A stretch of 64,000 bases of DNA from Saprospiraceae bacterium (lineage in GTDB: Bacteria > Bacteroidota > Bacteroidia > Chitinophagales > Saprospiraceae): positions 112,743-176,742 of the forward strand of contig JALHOZ010000006.1 in assembly GCA_022842725.1 (NCBI GenBank), given 5' to 3'. Positions 9,687 through 19,542 of this stretch are shown here, piece after piece (position 1 is the first letter of the stretch; each line of letters opens with the position of its first letter). The position numbers were made by a program, and so were the translations under genes. The notes under the pieces are model-generated. The model had not been told where the DNA came from. It did not search any database and worked only from the letters and a program-made list of their open reading frames with translations.

Positions 9687-10830
9687 AGAACATTTTGATT
9701 ACATCATATTAGGAACAGGTGCAGCCGGACTGAATCTTGCCATGGCAATGGAAGCAGATCCTTATTTTGATGACAAAAAAATATTGTTATTGGATCGGGC
9801 GCCTAAAATACATAATGACAGAACCTGGTGTTTTTGGGAAAAAGAAAAAGGCAAATGGGATGACATACTCCTGGCCAATTGGGATAAGCTGGAGTTTATT
9901 TCCGATAATTTTGACAAAATCATTCCTTTAGAAGGTTACAGATACAAAATGTTAAAAGGACTGGATTTTTACCGGTTTTGTCTCGGGGTTTTAGAAACCA
10001 AAACTAATTTTTCTATACTGTATGATGATGTGACAAAAATTAATGAACTTACTGATTCTGTGGAAATCACCGGAAAACTTCAAACGTATCACACAAAACA
10101 TGTTTTTAGCAGCGTATTGGATTACAAACCGGATGAGACGGGCATGCCTTCATTAAGCCAACACTTTGGAGGTTGGTTTATTAAAACCCAAAAACCGGTT
10201 TTCAAAGATGCTGCGCCGCAATTTATGAACTTTAAAATACCACAAAACGGTAATACGTGTTTTATATATGTTTTACCTTACAAAGAAGATGAAGCTTTAT
10301 TTGAATATACATTTTTTTCAAAGGATGTCCTCACAAAAGAAGGTTATGATGATTTCCTGAAACAATATCTCGAACAACAACAATTGGTGGATTACCAAAT
10401 TCTGGAAAGGGAATATGGCAAAATTCCGATGACCTCCTACCCTTTCTGGAAAAAAAATACAAAACGCAAAACATACATTGGTTCTGCGGGCGGTTATACA
10501 AAACCCAGTACCGGGTATACTTTTTATTTTTGCCAAAAATATAGTATTGAACTTGTCAACAGGATAAAATCAAATCAGGATTTATCTCATTTTTCTGTTT
10601 ACAACCGACATTACTGGTACGACAATATACTTTTGGGAGTGTTGGAAAAAAACAATCATCTTGGAAAAACCATTTTTACCAATATGTTTGCCAAAAACCG
10701 GATATTATCTATTTTGAGATTTCTGAATAATGAGTCGTCTCTTTTTGAAGACATCATGATTATTGCCAAAACCAAATATCCTTTCACATTTTTTACCTCC
10801 TTATTACGCACTTTAAAATTTAAAATATGA
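9679..10830 (+). CDS. crtY: Lycopene beta-cyclase
   Basis: A 383-residue FAD/NAD(P)-binding cyclase of the CrtY family, which closes beta-ionone rings on lycopene on the way to beta-carotene and zeaxanthin-type pigments. The N-terminal dinucleotide fold begins DYIILGTGAAGLNLA, followed by the family signature NDRTWCFWE. A later signature-like stretch is GSAGGYTKPSTGYTF. ATG 9679 (MSKEHFDYII) is preferred to an in-frame ATG 36 bases upstream because it places the dinucleotide fold at the very N-terminus. It overlaps the hydrolase upstream by 8 bases and DUF2461 downstream by 4. No other carotenoid genes are in the window. Confidence 0.93.
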   Translation: MSKEHFDYIILGTGAAGLNLAMAMEADPYFDDKKILLLDRAPKIHNDRTWCFWEKEKGKWDDILLANWDKLEFISDNFDKIIPLEGYRYKMLKGLDFYRFCLGVLETKTNFSILYDDVTKINELTDSVEITGKLQTYHTKHVFSSVLDYKPDETGMPSLSQHFGGWFIKTQKPVFKDAAPQFMNFKIPQNGNTCFIYVLPYKEDEALFEYTFFSKDVLTKEGYDDFLKQYLEQQQLVDYQILEREYGKIPMTSYPFWKKNTKRKTYIGSAGGYTKPSTGYTFYFCQKYSIELVNRIKSNQDLSHFSVYNRHYWYDNILLGVLEKNNHLGKTIFTNMFAKNRILSILRFLNNESSLFEDIMIIAKTKYPFTFFTSLLRTLKFKI

Positions 10831-11513
10831 ACATGCAAAATATTTTTAATTTTCTCCAAAATCTTTCAGAAAACAATCATAAAGAATGGTTTGACCTAAA
10901 CAGAAAGTGGTACGACACTGTCAAAGCAGATTATCTGTCTCTGGCTGAAACATTACTTTCAGAAATGAGTAAGTCAGATCAGAGTCTGAACAATGTGGAC
11001 GTAAAAAAATGTATATTCAGAATCAATAAAGATGTCAGGTTTTCTAAAGACAAATCACCTTATAAAACTGCATTAGGAATCATTCTTACGCCTTTTGGCA
11101 AAAAAATGTTTTTAGGAGGATACTACATACATCTTGAAAACAATCAAAGTTTTGTCGGAGGAGGATTGTATATGCCGCCAAACGATATTGTCAAAAAAGT
11201 AAGAAATGAAATAATTACCTATTCTGATGAATTTTTACGAATAGTAAAACATAAAGATTTTACCCGCACGTACGGAGATATCGACCAAAGACCGGAAATC
11301 ATGTTGGCCAAAGTCCCTAAAGACGTTGATCCTTCCTCCGGGATCGCAGATTATTCCCGATTAAAAAGTTTTACTGTTGGAAAACATTATACAAATGACA
11401 TGATTTTTTCAAAGGATTTTATGGCAACCTGTGTAAAGGATTTAAACAATCTGCACGATTTTATACATTTTATCAATCGTGGTATAACCAGTGATGAAAA
11501 TGGAGGAATCTGA
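10827..11513 (+). CDS. DUF2461 family protein
   Basis: A 228-residue cytoplasmic protein of the DUF2461 (TIGR02453) family, whose function is unknown. Typical stretches are FLQNLSENNHKEWFDLNR near the N-terminus, FRINKDVRFSKDKSPYKT in the middle and GGYYIHLE after it. The start ATG overlaps the crtY stop in an ATGA, so it is the last gene of the hydrolase-hydrolase-crtY run. No catalytic motif can be named. Confidence 0.88.
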   Translation: MNMQNIFNFLQNLSENNHKEWFDLNRKWYDTVKADYLSLAETLLSEMSKSDQSLNNVDVKKCIFRINKDVRFSKDKSPYKTALGIILTPFGKKMFLGGYYIHLENNQSFVGGGLYMPPNDIVKKVRNEIITYSDEFLRIVKHKDFTRTYGDIDQRPEIMLAKVPKDVDPSSGIADYSRLKSFTVGKHYTNDMIFSKDFMATCVKDLNNLHDFIHFINRGITSDENGGI

Positions 11514-11518
11514 TTTTT

Positions 11519-11914
11519 TTATTTTATAATCTGAACGTCGTATACTAAATAATCTGTATCACCTTGCCATGGAAAAGTATCTTCTTTTTCTCTGTAGTGT
11601 ACTTTGACATTTTTACCTTCAAATTGTTGCATTTCCTGATATACCTCCTTGTTTTCAACTGAAAAATACCAGATACTTTCTTTTGTCATCATCGGCGAAT
11701 TGCCCAACATGAGCTCTCCTTCATATGTCTTAAAAATACGGCCTTTTTTAGAAATTTTATACAGAATGCCTGTTCGAGTACCTTCACTGATTGTCCAGTT
11801 TCTGTAAAAATAATAAACTGTAAGACTGGCGATACCAGCAAAAATTAAAATAACCAATATTTTTTTGAACATGTTTCCGATTCGGGAACCCAAAGTATCA
11901 ACTTCGATTGCCAT
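11519..11914 (-). CDS. Small membrane-anchored protein, unknown function
   Basis: A 131-residue protein with a short cytoplasmic start, one transmembrane segment (about residues 16-34, KKILVILIFAGIASLTVYYF) and a soluble domain with alternating beta-strand character (SIWYFSVENKEVY, GKNVKVHY, DYLVYDVQIIK). I do not recognise the family. The reading frame is open further upstream to a GTG at 11944, but that lies beyond a -7 element on this strand at 11933-11940, so ATG 11914 is chosen. It converges with the DUF2461 gene with only 5 bases between the stops. Confidence 0.75.
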   Translation of the reverse strand: MAIEVDTLGSRIGNMFKKILVILIFAGIASLTVYYFYRNWTISEGTRTGILYKISKKGRIFKTYEGELMLGNSPMMTKESIWYFSVENKEVYQEMQQFEGKNVKVHYREKEDTFPWQGDTDYLVYDVQIIK

Positions 11915-11932
11915 AGGTACAAATTTAAGAAA

Positions 11933-11940
11933 CAAAGATA
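11933..11940 (-). promoter_or_regulatory. Bacteroidota -7 promoter element
   Basis: On the minus strand TATCTTTG matches TAnnTTTG. A second match, TAAATTTG, sits at 11920-11927. Either would drive the 131-residue membrane protein starting at 11914. Confidence 0.5.
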
Positions 11941-12055
11941 CCACTTTTTTTTAACTATGAGTGGAAATTTAGATCATGTTTCATATATCCATAAGTTGAT
12001 GTATCTCACACCAACCCGAATTTTTGTGAATAAACATAAATGGTATGATTACATA

Positions 12056-15000
12056 TTACCGCAGCAGGGTCAACGTACCCCGGTATTTTACAACCTGATT
12101 ATTAGATAAAAGGAGATCACAAATGACCACATAAACACCTTCTTCAGCCAAAGTGCCCCGAAAGGTACCGTCCCAGCCATCCAAAAAGGAGCCCGTAGAT
12201 ATGTTATATCTGACAAACATCGGCGTGGCCCACTTATCATAGATTTCAATGGATAAAATCTTTTCAATTCCTTTTCTTTCCGGTATGTAAAAATATCGGT
12301 TTTGCTCCTGAACAGCATTGGGTGTGATAATATTAGGGATTCCATCAAATATTTTTTCATTTACCGTCACAAATATCTGATGTTCAAAAACACACCTTCC
12401 ATCTCCCCCTTCAAGTAAAATCTTATAAATTGACGTTCTTTCCGGCAAAATACCGTAAGGAAAAATACAATCTGAAGAACACAATACGATACCATTTTCA
12501 AACAAAGTAACGACGTAACCTCTGTCTGACCATGATTCAAAGTCAAATTGCAGGACAAATGAATCCCCAAGTAAAAGTGTGGTGTCAACCGGTAAATCAA
12601 TCGACAGGTCATCTGCGGACAGAATAGTAAACAACGTATCTGTAGTACATCCCATATTATCTGTCACAGCAAGCAAATAGTCGCCTGATGATAAATTGTC
12701 AATGGAAAAAACATTGCCCAAAGGCACGTTATTTAAACTTACCTGAAATGGTTCGACACCCTGAAGGTTTCCGATTTCAATTGCCCCGAAAGGATATTCA
12801 AAACAAACAGGTTGTCGAAGATCAAAGGGAATGGAATCAAAATCACCCGGCAATTCCACAACCTCATAGGTTAACTGATTTACACAACCATTTTGGTTAT
12901 TGGTAAGATTGAGACTGAACAAGCCAGGATTTCGAATGTTTACGGATGGAAGCGTCGGATCTGTAAGCAATTGGTCGACATTTCCGGTCCAAAGATATGT
13001 AAAATCACTGTTTTGTAAAGAATCCGGGATAAACAACAGAACTTCTCTTTGGTCACAAAGGATATTACCTTCCTGTTGGATGTCAATTTCCGGCTTAAGG
13101 GTATCGGCAGCAACCAAAACGGACACCGTATCAAAACAATTATTATTATCCCGGACAATCAATGTATGTAAGCCAGCCTCATTACTTTCAGATATATTTG
13201 ATTCCGTAACTATTCCCGAAGGACTCAACCACGTGTATTGTACATTTCCTGCAGGCGAATTTGCCTGAAGTAAGGCTATCGGATGTTTACAGGAAATGGT
13301 ATCTGTTTGAAATGAAAATCCTGGCGGCAGTGTAAGCTGCACCACCTCAAATTCAGCACCTGACCTGCAACCGTTCAACCCTGTGACTCGTACTGTATAT
13401 TTTCCGGAAATATTGGTTAAAGGTGTTGCCTCTGTACTGAATAAAACACCTTCCCGCTCCCAGTAATATGCTTCAATACTATCTTGATTTTCAGTGTTAA
13501 GTATAATCAACGAGGAGTCACATGGTATAAAAAAAGTATCAGGAATGGAAAATTCCGGTATTTCGTAATCTCCTTTGACATAAATTTGGGTTGTATCTGT
13601 GCAACCGTTTTCTTTTGTTACAATGACCGTATAAAATCCAATCTCAGTGACCAGTGGTGTCTGTTGTGATGATTGAAACTGCGAAGGTCCTGACCATTCA
13701 AATCCGATTATTTGATCCTGGGTGTTGACTCCGATAACGCCTTTGCCTTTTTTGCACGACAGACTATCGGTGAAGACTGTATATTGCGGTAAATCAAGGC
13801 TTAATATGACCTCACCGGTTGTATCTGTTACACATCCATTGACACCGGTGACAGTGATCCTATATACTCCGGCTTCATTGACAAAATGGCTGTTTCCTTC
13901 CAGGATGATCGATGATGGCGATGTCCAGACTACCTGATCCGTATTACTTTCAGTGGTCAAAAATATTTCAACGGTTCTGTTTGAACAATTTATTTCCGGA
14001 GCAGATATTAATAATATATTAGGTGGATCAATATTCTGTACCACTATCAAAGAATCAATGGTAATACAGGATTCCTCACTTTCAACGGCAAAATAATATG
14101 TTCCCGGAATACCGGTTGTAAAAGTTAGCACACCATCATTAATCGGTTCGGGATTGGATGCAGCCCATCGAATTTCTTTAAATTCATTCCCGGGAATTAT
14201 ATTGATACCGGCCACCGGGTTATTACAATTTATTACGGAGTTTTCAATACTATATTCAGCAAATACTTTATTTTCTGCTACAATAACTGAATCAACAGTT
14301 TGACAACCATTCAACGGGTCTGTAACTACTACGCTGTATATACCGCCGGAAGTGGCAAAAAAAGGATTGGCCAAAATACCATTCCATTCAAAAACAGGAT
14401 TACTGACAGAAGAAGTGGCAAAAAGCATGACCTCGTCCAACAAACAGGTAATGGTATCGGGCAGACTAATATTGATGTCGGGTGAAAGGGTATCAATTCC
14501 TATGGTAAAAAAAGTAGTATCACGGCAATTGTTTGGAGCCAAACCATAAACCACATATATTCCTGGATCAGAAATGGCAACATTTGAACCTTCGTCAATT
14601 TTTACAGCACCTGAAAAAACTTCGAACAAAGTACCGATTATGGAACTGGTAAACGAAACTAATGCTTCTGTATTGCTGCAGGTAATTTGGTTTTCTACCA
14701 CAGATGAAATATCAGGGCGAATATCATTTAAAACGACAACAAATGAGTCAATAGTCACACAACCTTCTTCTGTAGTAACTTCTATATAATAGCTTCCGGT
14801 AGACCGTACATAAAAACTAAAACTATCTTCAAGATAAAAAGAAGGCCCGGTTACCGTAATGGATACATCTGCTATATTTGGCTGGATTTGAATTTCGGCT
14901 GAGTCCACGGTGCAGGAAATTTCTCCGATATTTTTTTCAAGTTGGGCAAATTGCCTTGCATCGGTAATAAAAAATTCGTGATATTCAACACATAATGGAT

Positions 15001-17455
15001 TCAAAATATCTGTGACCGTCACTTTGTAGTTGCCCGGCAGACTGATTATTGGTTCCGCATCAAAAGATGTCGTAAAATCAGGAAATTCCCAAACGAATAA
15101 ATACCCTGATGTTTTGTCAGCCATGATTTGAGGTAAAGGTTGTAAACAAGTTATCGTGGGTATCTCAAACATAATATTAGGCAAGTCTGCATTTCCCAAA
15201 ACCTCTATCGAAGCATAAGAAATGCAACCGTTGATATCTGTAACGGTAACATGATACTGACCGACCAACCCTACCCATGGTTCTCTTTCATTGGAAAATA
15301 TCACATTAACCGGATTCATCCAGGTATAAGAAATAAGTACTTTGTCACTTTCCATAAAAATTCGGGTAGAATCCATAGAGCAAGAAAGTGAAGCTGCGTT
15401 TAATTCCAAAAAAGCAGCTACGGTATCCTGAAAAACGAAAAAGGGAACTGTGGAGAAACAACCATCAGCAGTTGTCCCGGTAAATATAAAATTGCCTGAT
15501 TGAGATATCGTAACCACAGTATCTGTACTAAATAAACCGGGACCTACCCATTGATACTCTATCAAAGGAATAGATGTTGTCAATTCAGGCATGACCTCTG
15601 ACCTCCCGCAAGTGAGTGTATCCACCATTACGGACAAAACCGGAAACACTCTGTTGTCTGGAACATTAATGTTGCTCATTGTAAAACAACCTGTTGCCTG
15701 GTCTGTCACAACTACTTGTTTTGTGCCACCGTTTACGACGACAGGATTTTTTAGGTTTTCTGTTTCCGCAACAACACCTGTCCAGGCATAATTATAGTTT
15801 CCCGGTAAAGAATGAATGACATCAAGTGTTACAGAATCCTCCAAACAGGTAATTTCACTTCCCAAAATAAAAAACGACGCTACCGTATCAATTAAATCTA
15901 TAAGAACAGAGGCTGTAGCAGGACAACCATCAATACTGATTACATTAACTGTATATTGTCCCGGCATAAACACCATGATATTATCACCATCTGTTAAAAA
16001 TGGTTGATTTGATATCCAGATTAGGGACGACAAATCAATATCAGAAATCACTTCTAATGTCAAAGTATCATCAAAACATGTCAATGTATTTCCTCCTGAG
16101 ATCACCAAATCGGGTACCTGATCATCCAAAAATATCTCAACGAAAGCAGAATCAGTGCAATACAAATCTGTAGCAATCACCTGATAAACACCTGCTTTAT
16201 TTATTTGTACGGTCTCTGAATTCTGACCCGACACAATCATACCATCCTGTGTAAACCACTGGTAAAATACCGGGTTTACAGAAGGATCTGAGACCTGCGC
16301 TGTCAATTCCAATAAAGGATTTGCACACTTGATAGTATCCGTTTCAAAAGATACAGAAACGTCAAAATTGATACCTCTTACGTTGACATTCAATATGGTA
16401 TCACAAAACTGACCGGGAATTTGAAATTGATAAATGCCCTCTTCAGTGATCAGATTTTGGAACAATTCAATAGTTGTTCCTTTACAAAGTGAAGTATCAA
16501 TAAAAATAGTGTCGGTAGATGGGTAAATTTCTATTGGAATACATTCACTTCCGACTCCGGCACAAATTAATTCTTCTCCAAAAAAGTTATTTATTTCTGT
16601 TTTATCCAATTGTAATGGAGGTGAAGGCATTCTGTTTTCTTCCGCTTTTGCATATTGAATATTACATAATTGATAATGACCTACCGGAAGAGAAGGAAGG
16701 ACACCCTGGGTAAAAAGCTCTACCAGGCTGGTATCCGTAAATAATGCCCACTTATAAAAATAGTTTACCGTATCTTTTGGAAAAACAGGAAATATTTCCT
16801 CATAGTTTTGCAGGATTATATCCGAAGAACTTTGACAAATATTAACGGAATCTGCGGATAAATTGCCCGCATCAACTTTACATTCATCACAATCAACGCC
16901 TTCGGGATCACAGAAAAACAGTCTTACGGAAAGAATTCTTCCGGAACCAAATTGGGATACATCGGTAACCCTTAATGTCCAGTTTCCATTCACCGGACCG
17001 GTATCAAAATCGTCGAGACAACCTGTCATCGGATAATATTGTCCTGAATAGTTACCTAATAAACCCCATGGTTGTAAATTATCCCAAACATCGGAAAATC
17101 CCGGATCCGGAGAAGCTGCAGTGTTACAGGGAACAAACAATACGTTCCACCGTGTTCCGCTTGTACTTCCTGACACCGGAACACCCGGACCTACCAATTG
17201 AACCATTTGGCCTGAAGGCGAAAAAAGTTCCATGTTGAGATCACCAATAAATTCATGTCTGAATTCAATACTAATTCCACAAAGTCCTTGTCCGTTGTTG
17301 CCCAATGTATCTGATATCAGACTGTCAACCAATATTGAAATCAGGGTTGTATCATCATCCATTACAGGTATATTCCTCACCAGACTACATTGTCCGGAAA
17401 GTGATTGTATACTGTATAAAATACAAAAAAATAATATTACAGGTTTTATTGACAT
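12056..17455 (-). CDS. Giant secreted multi-repeat protein with P-domain and gliding-motility (T9SS type B) C-terminus
   Basis: A 1799-residue exported protein. After a signal peptide (SIKPVILFFCILYSIQSLSG) comes a proprotein-convertase-type P-domain, about residues 35-190 (GISIEFRHEFIGDLNMEL, GNWTLRVTDVSQFGSGRI). There follows a Cys-containing linker and then 15 successive Ig-like repeats of about 80 residues, each opening with a pattern like P-x-I-x-x-x-x-D-T-I-T-C and closing with G-x-Y-x-V-x-V-T-D. One SprB-like repeat follows (FDLRQPVCFEYPFGAIEIGN). The end is the gliding-motility/CHU_C C-terminal domain (IEIYDKWATPMF, GWDGTFRG, GVYVVICDLL) that directs type IX secretion, type B. Likely a surface adhesin or matrix protein. 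The repeats have diverged, so the DNA is not prone to misassembly. It stands alone between a small membrane protein and a Cys-rich secreted protein. Confidence 0.9.
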   Translation of the reverse strand: MSIKPVILFFCILYSIQSLSGQCSLVRNIPVMDDDTTLISILVDSLISDTLGNNGQGLCGISIEFRHEFIGDLNMELFSPSGQMVQLVGPGVPVSGSTSGTRWNVLFVPCNTAASPDPGFSDVWDNLQPWGLLGNYSGQYYPMTGCLDDFDTGPVNGNWTLRVTDVSQFGSGRILSVRLFFCDPEGVDCDECKVDAGNLSADSVNICQSSSDIILQNYEEIFPVFPKDTVNYFYKWALFTDTSLVELFTQGVLPSLPVGHYQLCNIQYAKAEENRMPSPPLQLDKTEINNFFGEELICAGVGSECIPIEIYPSTDTIFIDTSLCKGTTIELFQNLITEEGIYQFQIPGQFCDTILNVNVRGINFDVSVSFETDTIKCANPLLELTAQVSDPSVNPVFYQWFTQDGMIVSGQNSETVQINKAGVYQVIATDLYCTDSAFVEIFLDDQVPDLVISGGNTLTCFDDTLTLEVISDIDLSSLIWISNQPFLTDGDNIMVFMPGQYTVNVISIDGCPATASVLIDLIDTVASFFILGSEITCLEDSVTLDVIHSLPGNYNYAWTGVVAETENLKNPVVVNGGTKQVVVTDQATGCFTMSNINVPDNRVFPVLSVMVDTLTCGRSEVMPELTTSIPLIEYQWVGPGLFSTDTVVTISQSGNFIFTGTTADGCFSTVPFFVFQDTVAAFLELNAASLSCSMDSTRIFMESDKVLISYTWMNPVNVIFSNEREPWVGLVGQYHVTVTDINGCISYASIEVLGNADLPNIMFEIPTITCLQPLPQIMADKTSGYLFVWEFPDFTTSFDAEPIISLPGNYKVTVTDILNPLCVEYHEFFITDARQFAQLEKNIGEISCTVDSAEIQIQPNIADVSITVTGPSFYLEDSFSFYVRSTGSYYIEVTTEEGCVTIDSFVVVLNDIRPDISSVVENQITCSNTEALVSFTSSIIGTLFEVFSGAVKIDEGSNVAISDPGIYVVYGLAPNNCRDTTFFTIGIDTLSPDINISLPDTITCLLDEVMLFATSSVSNPVFEWNGILANPFFATSGGIYSVVVTDPLNGCQTVDSVIVAENKVFAEYSIENSVINCNNPVAGINIIPGNEFKEIRWAASNPEPINDGVLTFTTGIPGTYYFAVESEESCITIDSLIVVQNIDPPNILLISAPEINCSNRTVEIFLTTESNTDQVVWTSPSSIILEGNSHFVNEAGVYRITVTGVNGCVTDTTGEVILSLDLPQYTVFTDSLSCKKGKGVIGVNTQDQIIGFEWSGPSQFQSSQQTPLVTEIGFYTVIVTKENGCTDTTQIYVKGDYEIPEFSIPDTFFIPCDSSLIILNTENQDSIEAYYWEREGVLFSTEATPLTNISGKYTVRVTGLNGCRSGAEFEVVQLTLPPGFSFQTDTISCKHPIALLQANSPAGNVQYTWLSPSGIVTESNISESNEAGLHTLIVRDNNNCFDTVSVLVAADTLKPEIDIQQEGNILCDQREVLLFIPDSLQNSDFTYLWTGNVDQLLTDPTLPSVNIRNPGLFSLNLTNNQNGCVNQLTYEVVELPGDFDSIPFDLRQPVCFEYPFGAIEIGNLQGVEPFQVSLNNVPLGNVFSIDNLSSGDYLLAVTDNMGCTTDTLFTILSADDLSIDLPVDTTLLLGDSFVLQFDFESWSDRGYVVTLFENGIVLCSSDCIFPYGILPERTSIYKILLEGGDGRCVFEHQIFVTVNEKIFDGIPNIITPNAVQEQNRYFYIPERKGIEKILSIEIYDKWATPMFVRYNISTGSFLDGWDGTFRGTLAEEGVYVVICDLLLSNNQVVKYRGTLTLLR

Positions 17456-17542
17456 GTTCAGGATTCTACATTCTCATCGGGAAACGGAATGTTGATGTAA
17501 ATTTACATTAGTTTTTATAAAAAAGTAAAAAAATATCAAAAA

Positions 17543-17578
17543 AAAAATCCTGCACACTTTACAGTATGCAGGATTTTT
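17543..17578 (-). terminator. Rho-independent terminator of Cys-rich protein gene
   Basis: A 12-base-pair perfect stem (AAAAATCCTGCA / TGCAGGATTTTT) with a 12-base loop CACTTTACAGTA. Read on the minus strand it lies 22 bases after the stop of the Cys-rich gene and the arm ends in a T run. Confidence 0.8.
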
Positions 17579-17600
17579 ATTTAAAACTGTCTTAAACTTA

Positions 17601-18044
17601 TTATTCAGTCTTTTCAGCAGCACAAGCTTTTTTAGTTGAGCTTGCAGAACAAGACTTTCCTTTGTCACCTTTGCAACATGCTTTTGCGTCTTTTTTGATA
17701 ACTTCGCCTGTAGCAGCATCTTTTTCCATGCTTGCTGCAGCTACTTTTGTAAATTTGTTTGCTTTTGAATCAAACTGAACTTCTTCCCAAGCAACGTTTC
17801 CGGATTTTTCGCAAACATTTTTTTGATAATATGTGGTTGCACCGGAAATCTCACAAGTTCTTTTTGTAATATTACCGTCAGCTTCTGCAACTGCATCTGC
17901 AGCAGAATTTGAAACTGAAGCTGTTGAAGCACCTTTTTTGCTTGCACAGCATGCTTTACCCGCAGAAGCTTTAGAACAAGCCTGAGCATTTGCAGAAAAA
18001 GCTCCAATAACTAAAAATGAGAATAACAAAATTAAATTCTTCAT
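17601..18044 (-). CDS. Small Cys/Ala/Lys-rich exported protein, unknown function
   Basis: A 147-residue exported protein with a clear signal peptide (KNLILLFSFLVIGAFSANAQA, cleavage likely after ANA). Cysteines cluster at both ends: CSKASAGKACCASKKG just after the signal, and CCKGDKGKSC with a later KAC near the end. Two more cysteines (RTCEISG and NVCEKSG) lie in the centre. The distribution suggests metal binding or disulphide cross-linking, but no known domain is recognised. It has its own -7 element and its own terminator, so it is a single-gene unit. Confidence 0.75.
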   Translation of the reverse strand: MKNLILLFSFLVIGAFSANAQACSKASAGKACCASKKGASTASVSNSAADAVAEADGNITKRTCEISGATTYYQKNVCEKSGNVAWEEVQFDSKANKFTKVAAASMEKDAATGEVIKKDAKACCKGDKGKSCSASSTKKACAAEKTE

Positions 18045-18084
18045 GATTTATTTTTTGATTTAGATGAATGAAATAATCAGAGTA

Positions 18085-18092
18085 CAAATATA
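18085..18092 (-). promoter_or_regulatory. Bacteroidota -7 promoter element of Cys-rich protein gene
   Basis: TATATTTG on the minus strand, 41 bases upstream of the ATG at 18044, matches TAnnTTTG. No good -33 TTTG is visible. Confidence 0.5.
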
Positions 18093-18154
18093 CGTTGAAA
18101 ATATTATACGATGATAAAATACAGGAAAATTATATTTTTTTTAACATGTTTACA

Positions 18155-18184
18155 TAAAAAAAGCCTTGGTTTATGGCCAAGGCT
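18155..18184 (-). terminator. Rho-independent terminator of miaB-sigma-54 activator unit
   Basis: An 8-base-pair stem AGCCTTGG / CCAAGGCT with a 7-base loop. On the minus strand it is followed by a run of seven T. It lies about 60 bases after the stop of the sigma-54 activator. Confidence 0.8.
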
Positions 18185-18243
18185 GTCTGTTTTTGGAAAG
18201 GGATTATCATTGTAAGTTCAATAATCATGCCAACCATAGATTT

Positions 18244-19542
18244 TTAATCGGGAATGTCGTATTCTTTAATTTTCCTGTACAAGGTCCGTTCTGAAATACC
18301 TAACTCGTCGGCTGCTTCCTTCCGACGGTTGTTATATTTTTTGAGTGCTTTTTTAATCATAAATTTTTCCATAGACTCAAGAGAAACCATTTCATCAACT
18401 GTTTCTGCATCTTGATACTTTTCATCGCCCGGAGCATGAATCACAATAGACGGACGGTCATCCATGGCAAAAGTAGTTACATCTGATTGACGGTGATCAG
18501 GCTTTTGTTGGAGAAATGAAAAATTTTCGAGACCTGTTGATGAAGACATTTTTCCTTTATAAGAATCGACATCCGGCATGGCCAGGTCATTGTTTTGTAT
18601 CAACTCAAAAACCAAAGATTTCAGATCGTTCAAATCAGCTTTCATATCCAGTAAAAACTTAAACAACAACTCTCTTTCCTGAAAATTAGCTTCAAAACCT
18701 TTATGGTGACCGGAACTTGGCAAATTTCGTGTTGACAGATGCGGTGCGATCATCAGCAACTCTTCAGCAGATACCTCTTCGTGTTCTGACAAAACGGCCA
18801 ATTGTTCCACCAGATTTTTTAATTCACGAATATTTCCAGGCCATCGGTAATGTTCTATGATCATCCTGGCTTCAGCTGAAAGCAGAATCGGTTTTGATTT
18901 GTATTTGTCTGCAAAATCCGAAGCAAACTTTCGGATGAGCATATAAATATCTTCCTGTCGTTCAAACAAAGCAGGAACTTTGATCGGAACGGTATTCAAT
19001 CTGTAGTATAGATCTTCGCGAAACTTGCCTGAAGAAATTTTTTCGTCCAGATTGACATTGGTTGCTGCAATCACCCGGACATCAGTTGTCATCACTTTGG
19101 AAGAACCAACCCTGATAAATTCTCCTGATTCAAGGATTCTCAATAAAAAAGCCTGGGTGTCCAAAGGCATTTCGCCGATTTCGTCCAGAAAAATGGTACC
19201 GCCGTTTACAGTCTCAAAATACCCTTTCCTGTCAGTGACAGCCCCTGTAAAAGATCCCTTTTCGTGGCCAAACAACTCTGAATTGATGGTTCCTGAAGGA
19301 ATGGCACCACAGTTGACGGCTATAAAACTATTGTGTTTTCTGGTGCTTAATTCATGAATGATTTTGCTGAACACCTCTTTACCAACGCCACTTTCTCCTT
19401 GTATGAACACACTTAAATCTGTATTTGCTACGCGGATAGCAGTGCTCAGGGCTCTTTCCAACAAAGGAGATTTACCTATAATTCCAAATCTTTGTTTTAC
19501 GCTTTGTATATTCAAGGGATCTTTAATTTTGAACCATTTCAC
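18244..19542 (-). CDS. Sigma-54-dependent transcriptional activator without receiver domain
   Basis: A 432-residue bacterial enhancer-binding protein. The AAA+ domain starts almost at the N-terminus (about residue 18): Walker A GESGVGKE, sigma-54 contact loop GSFTGA (usual form GAFTGA), Walker [13 protein letters not shown] and an arginine-finger region FREDLYYRL. After about 130 variable residues comes a Fis-type helix-turn-helix at the C-terminus ([20 protein letters not shown]). There is no response-regulator or GAF/PAS domain, so activity is probably controlled by level or by another protein. The start overlaps the 3' end of miaB by 20 bases, so it is translated from the miaB transcript. 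Target promoters are unknown. Confidence 0.93.
   Translation of the reverse strand: MKWFKIKDPLNIQSVKQRFGIIGKSPLLERALSTAIRVANTDLSVFIQGESGVGKEVFSKIIHELSTRKHNSFIAVNCGAIPSGTINSELFGHEKGSFTGAVTDRKGYFETVNGGTIFLDEIGEMPLDTQAFLLRILESGEFIRVGSSKVMTTDVRVIAATNVNLDEKISSGKFREDLYYRLNTVPIKVPALFERQEDIYMLIRKFASDFADKYKSKPILLSAEARMIIEHYRWPGNIRELKNLVEQLAVLSEHEEVSAEELLMIAPHLSTRNLPSSGHHKGFEANFQERELLFKFLLDMKADLNDLKSLVFELIQNNDLAMPDVDSYKGKMSSSTGLENFSFLQQKPDHRQSDVTTFAMDDRPSIVIHAPGDEKYQDAETVDEMVSLESMEKFMIKKALKKYNNRRKEAADELGISERTLYRKIKEYDIPD

Noticed and set aside
12900..13268. 122-codon open frame antisense within the giant repeat protein
   Set aside because: The long minus-strand frame is supported by signal peptide, repeats and sorting domain; the antisense frame is not.
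12056..17455. Suspicion that the repeat gene is a DNA-repeat assembly artefact
   Set aside because: The 15 repeats are similar only at protein-pattern level; I see no long near-identical DNA copies.
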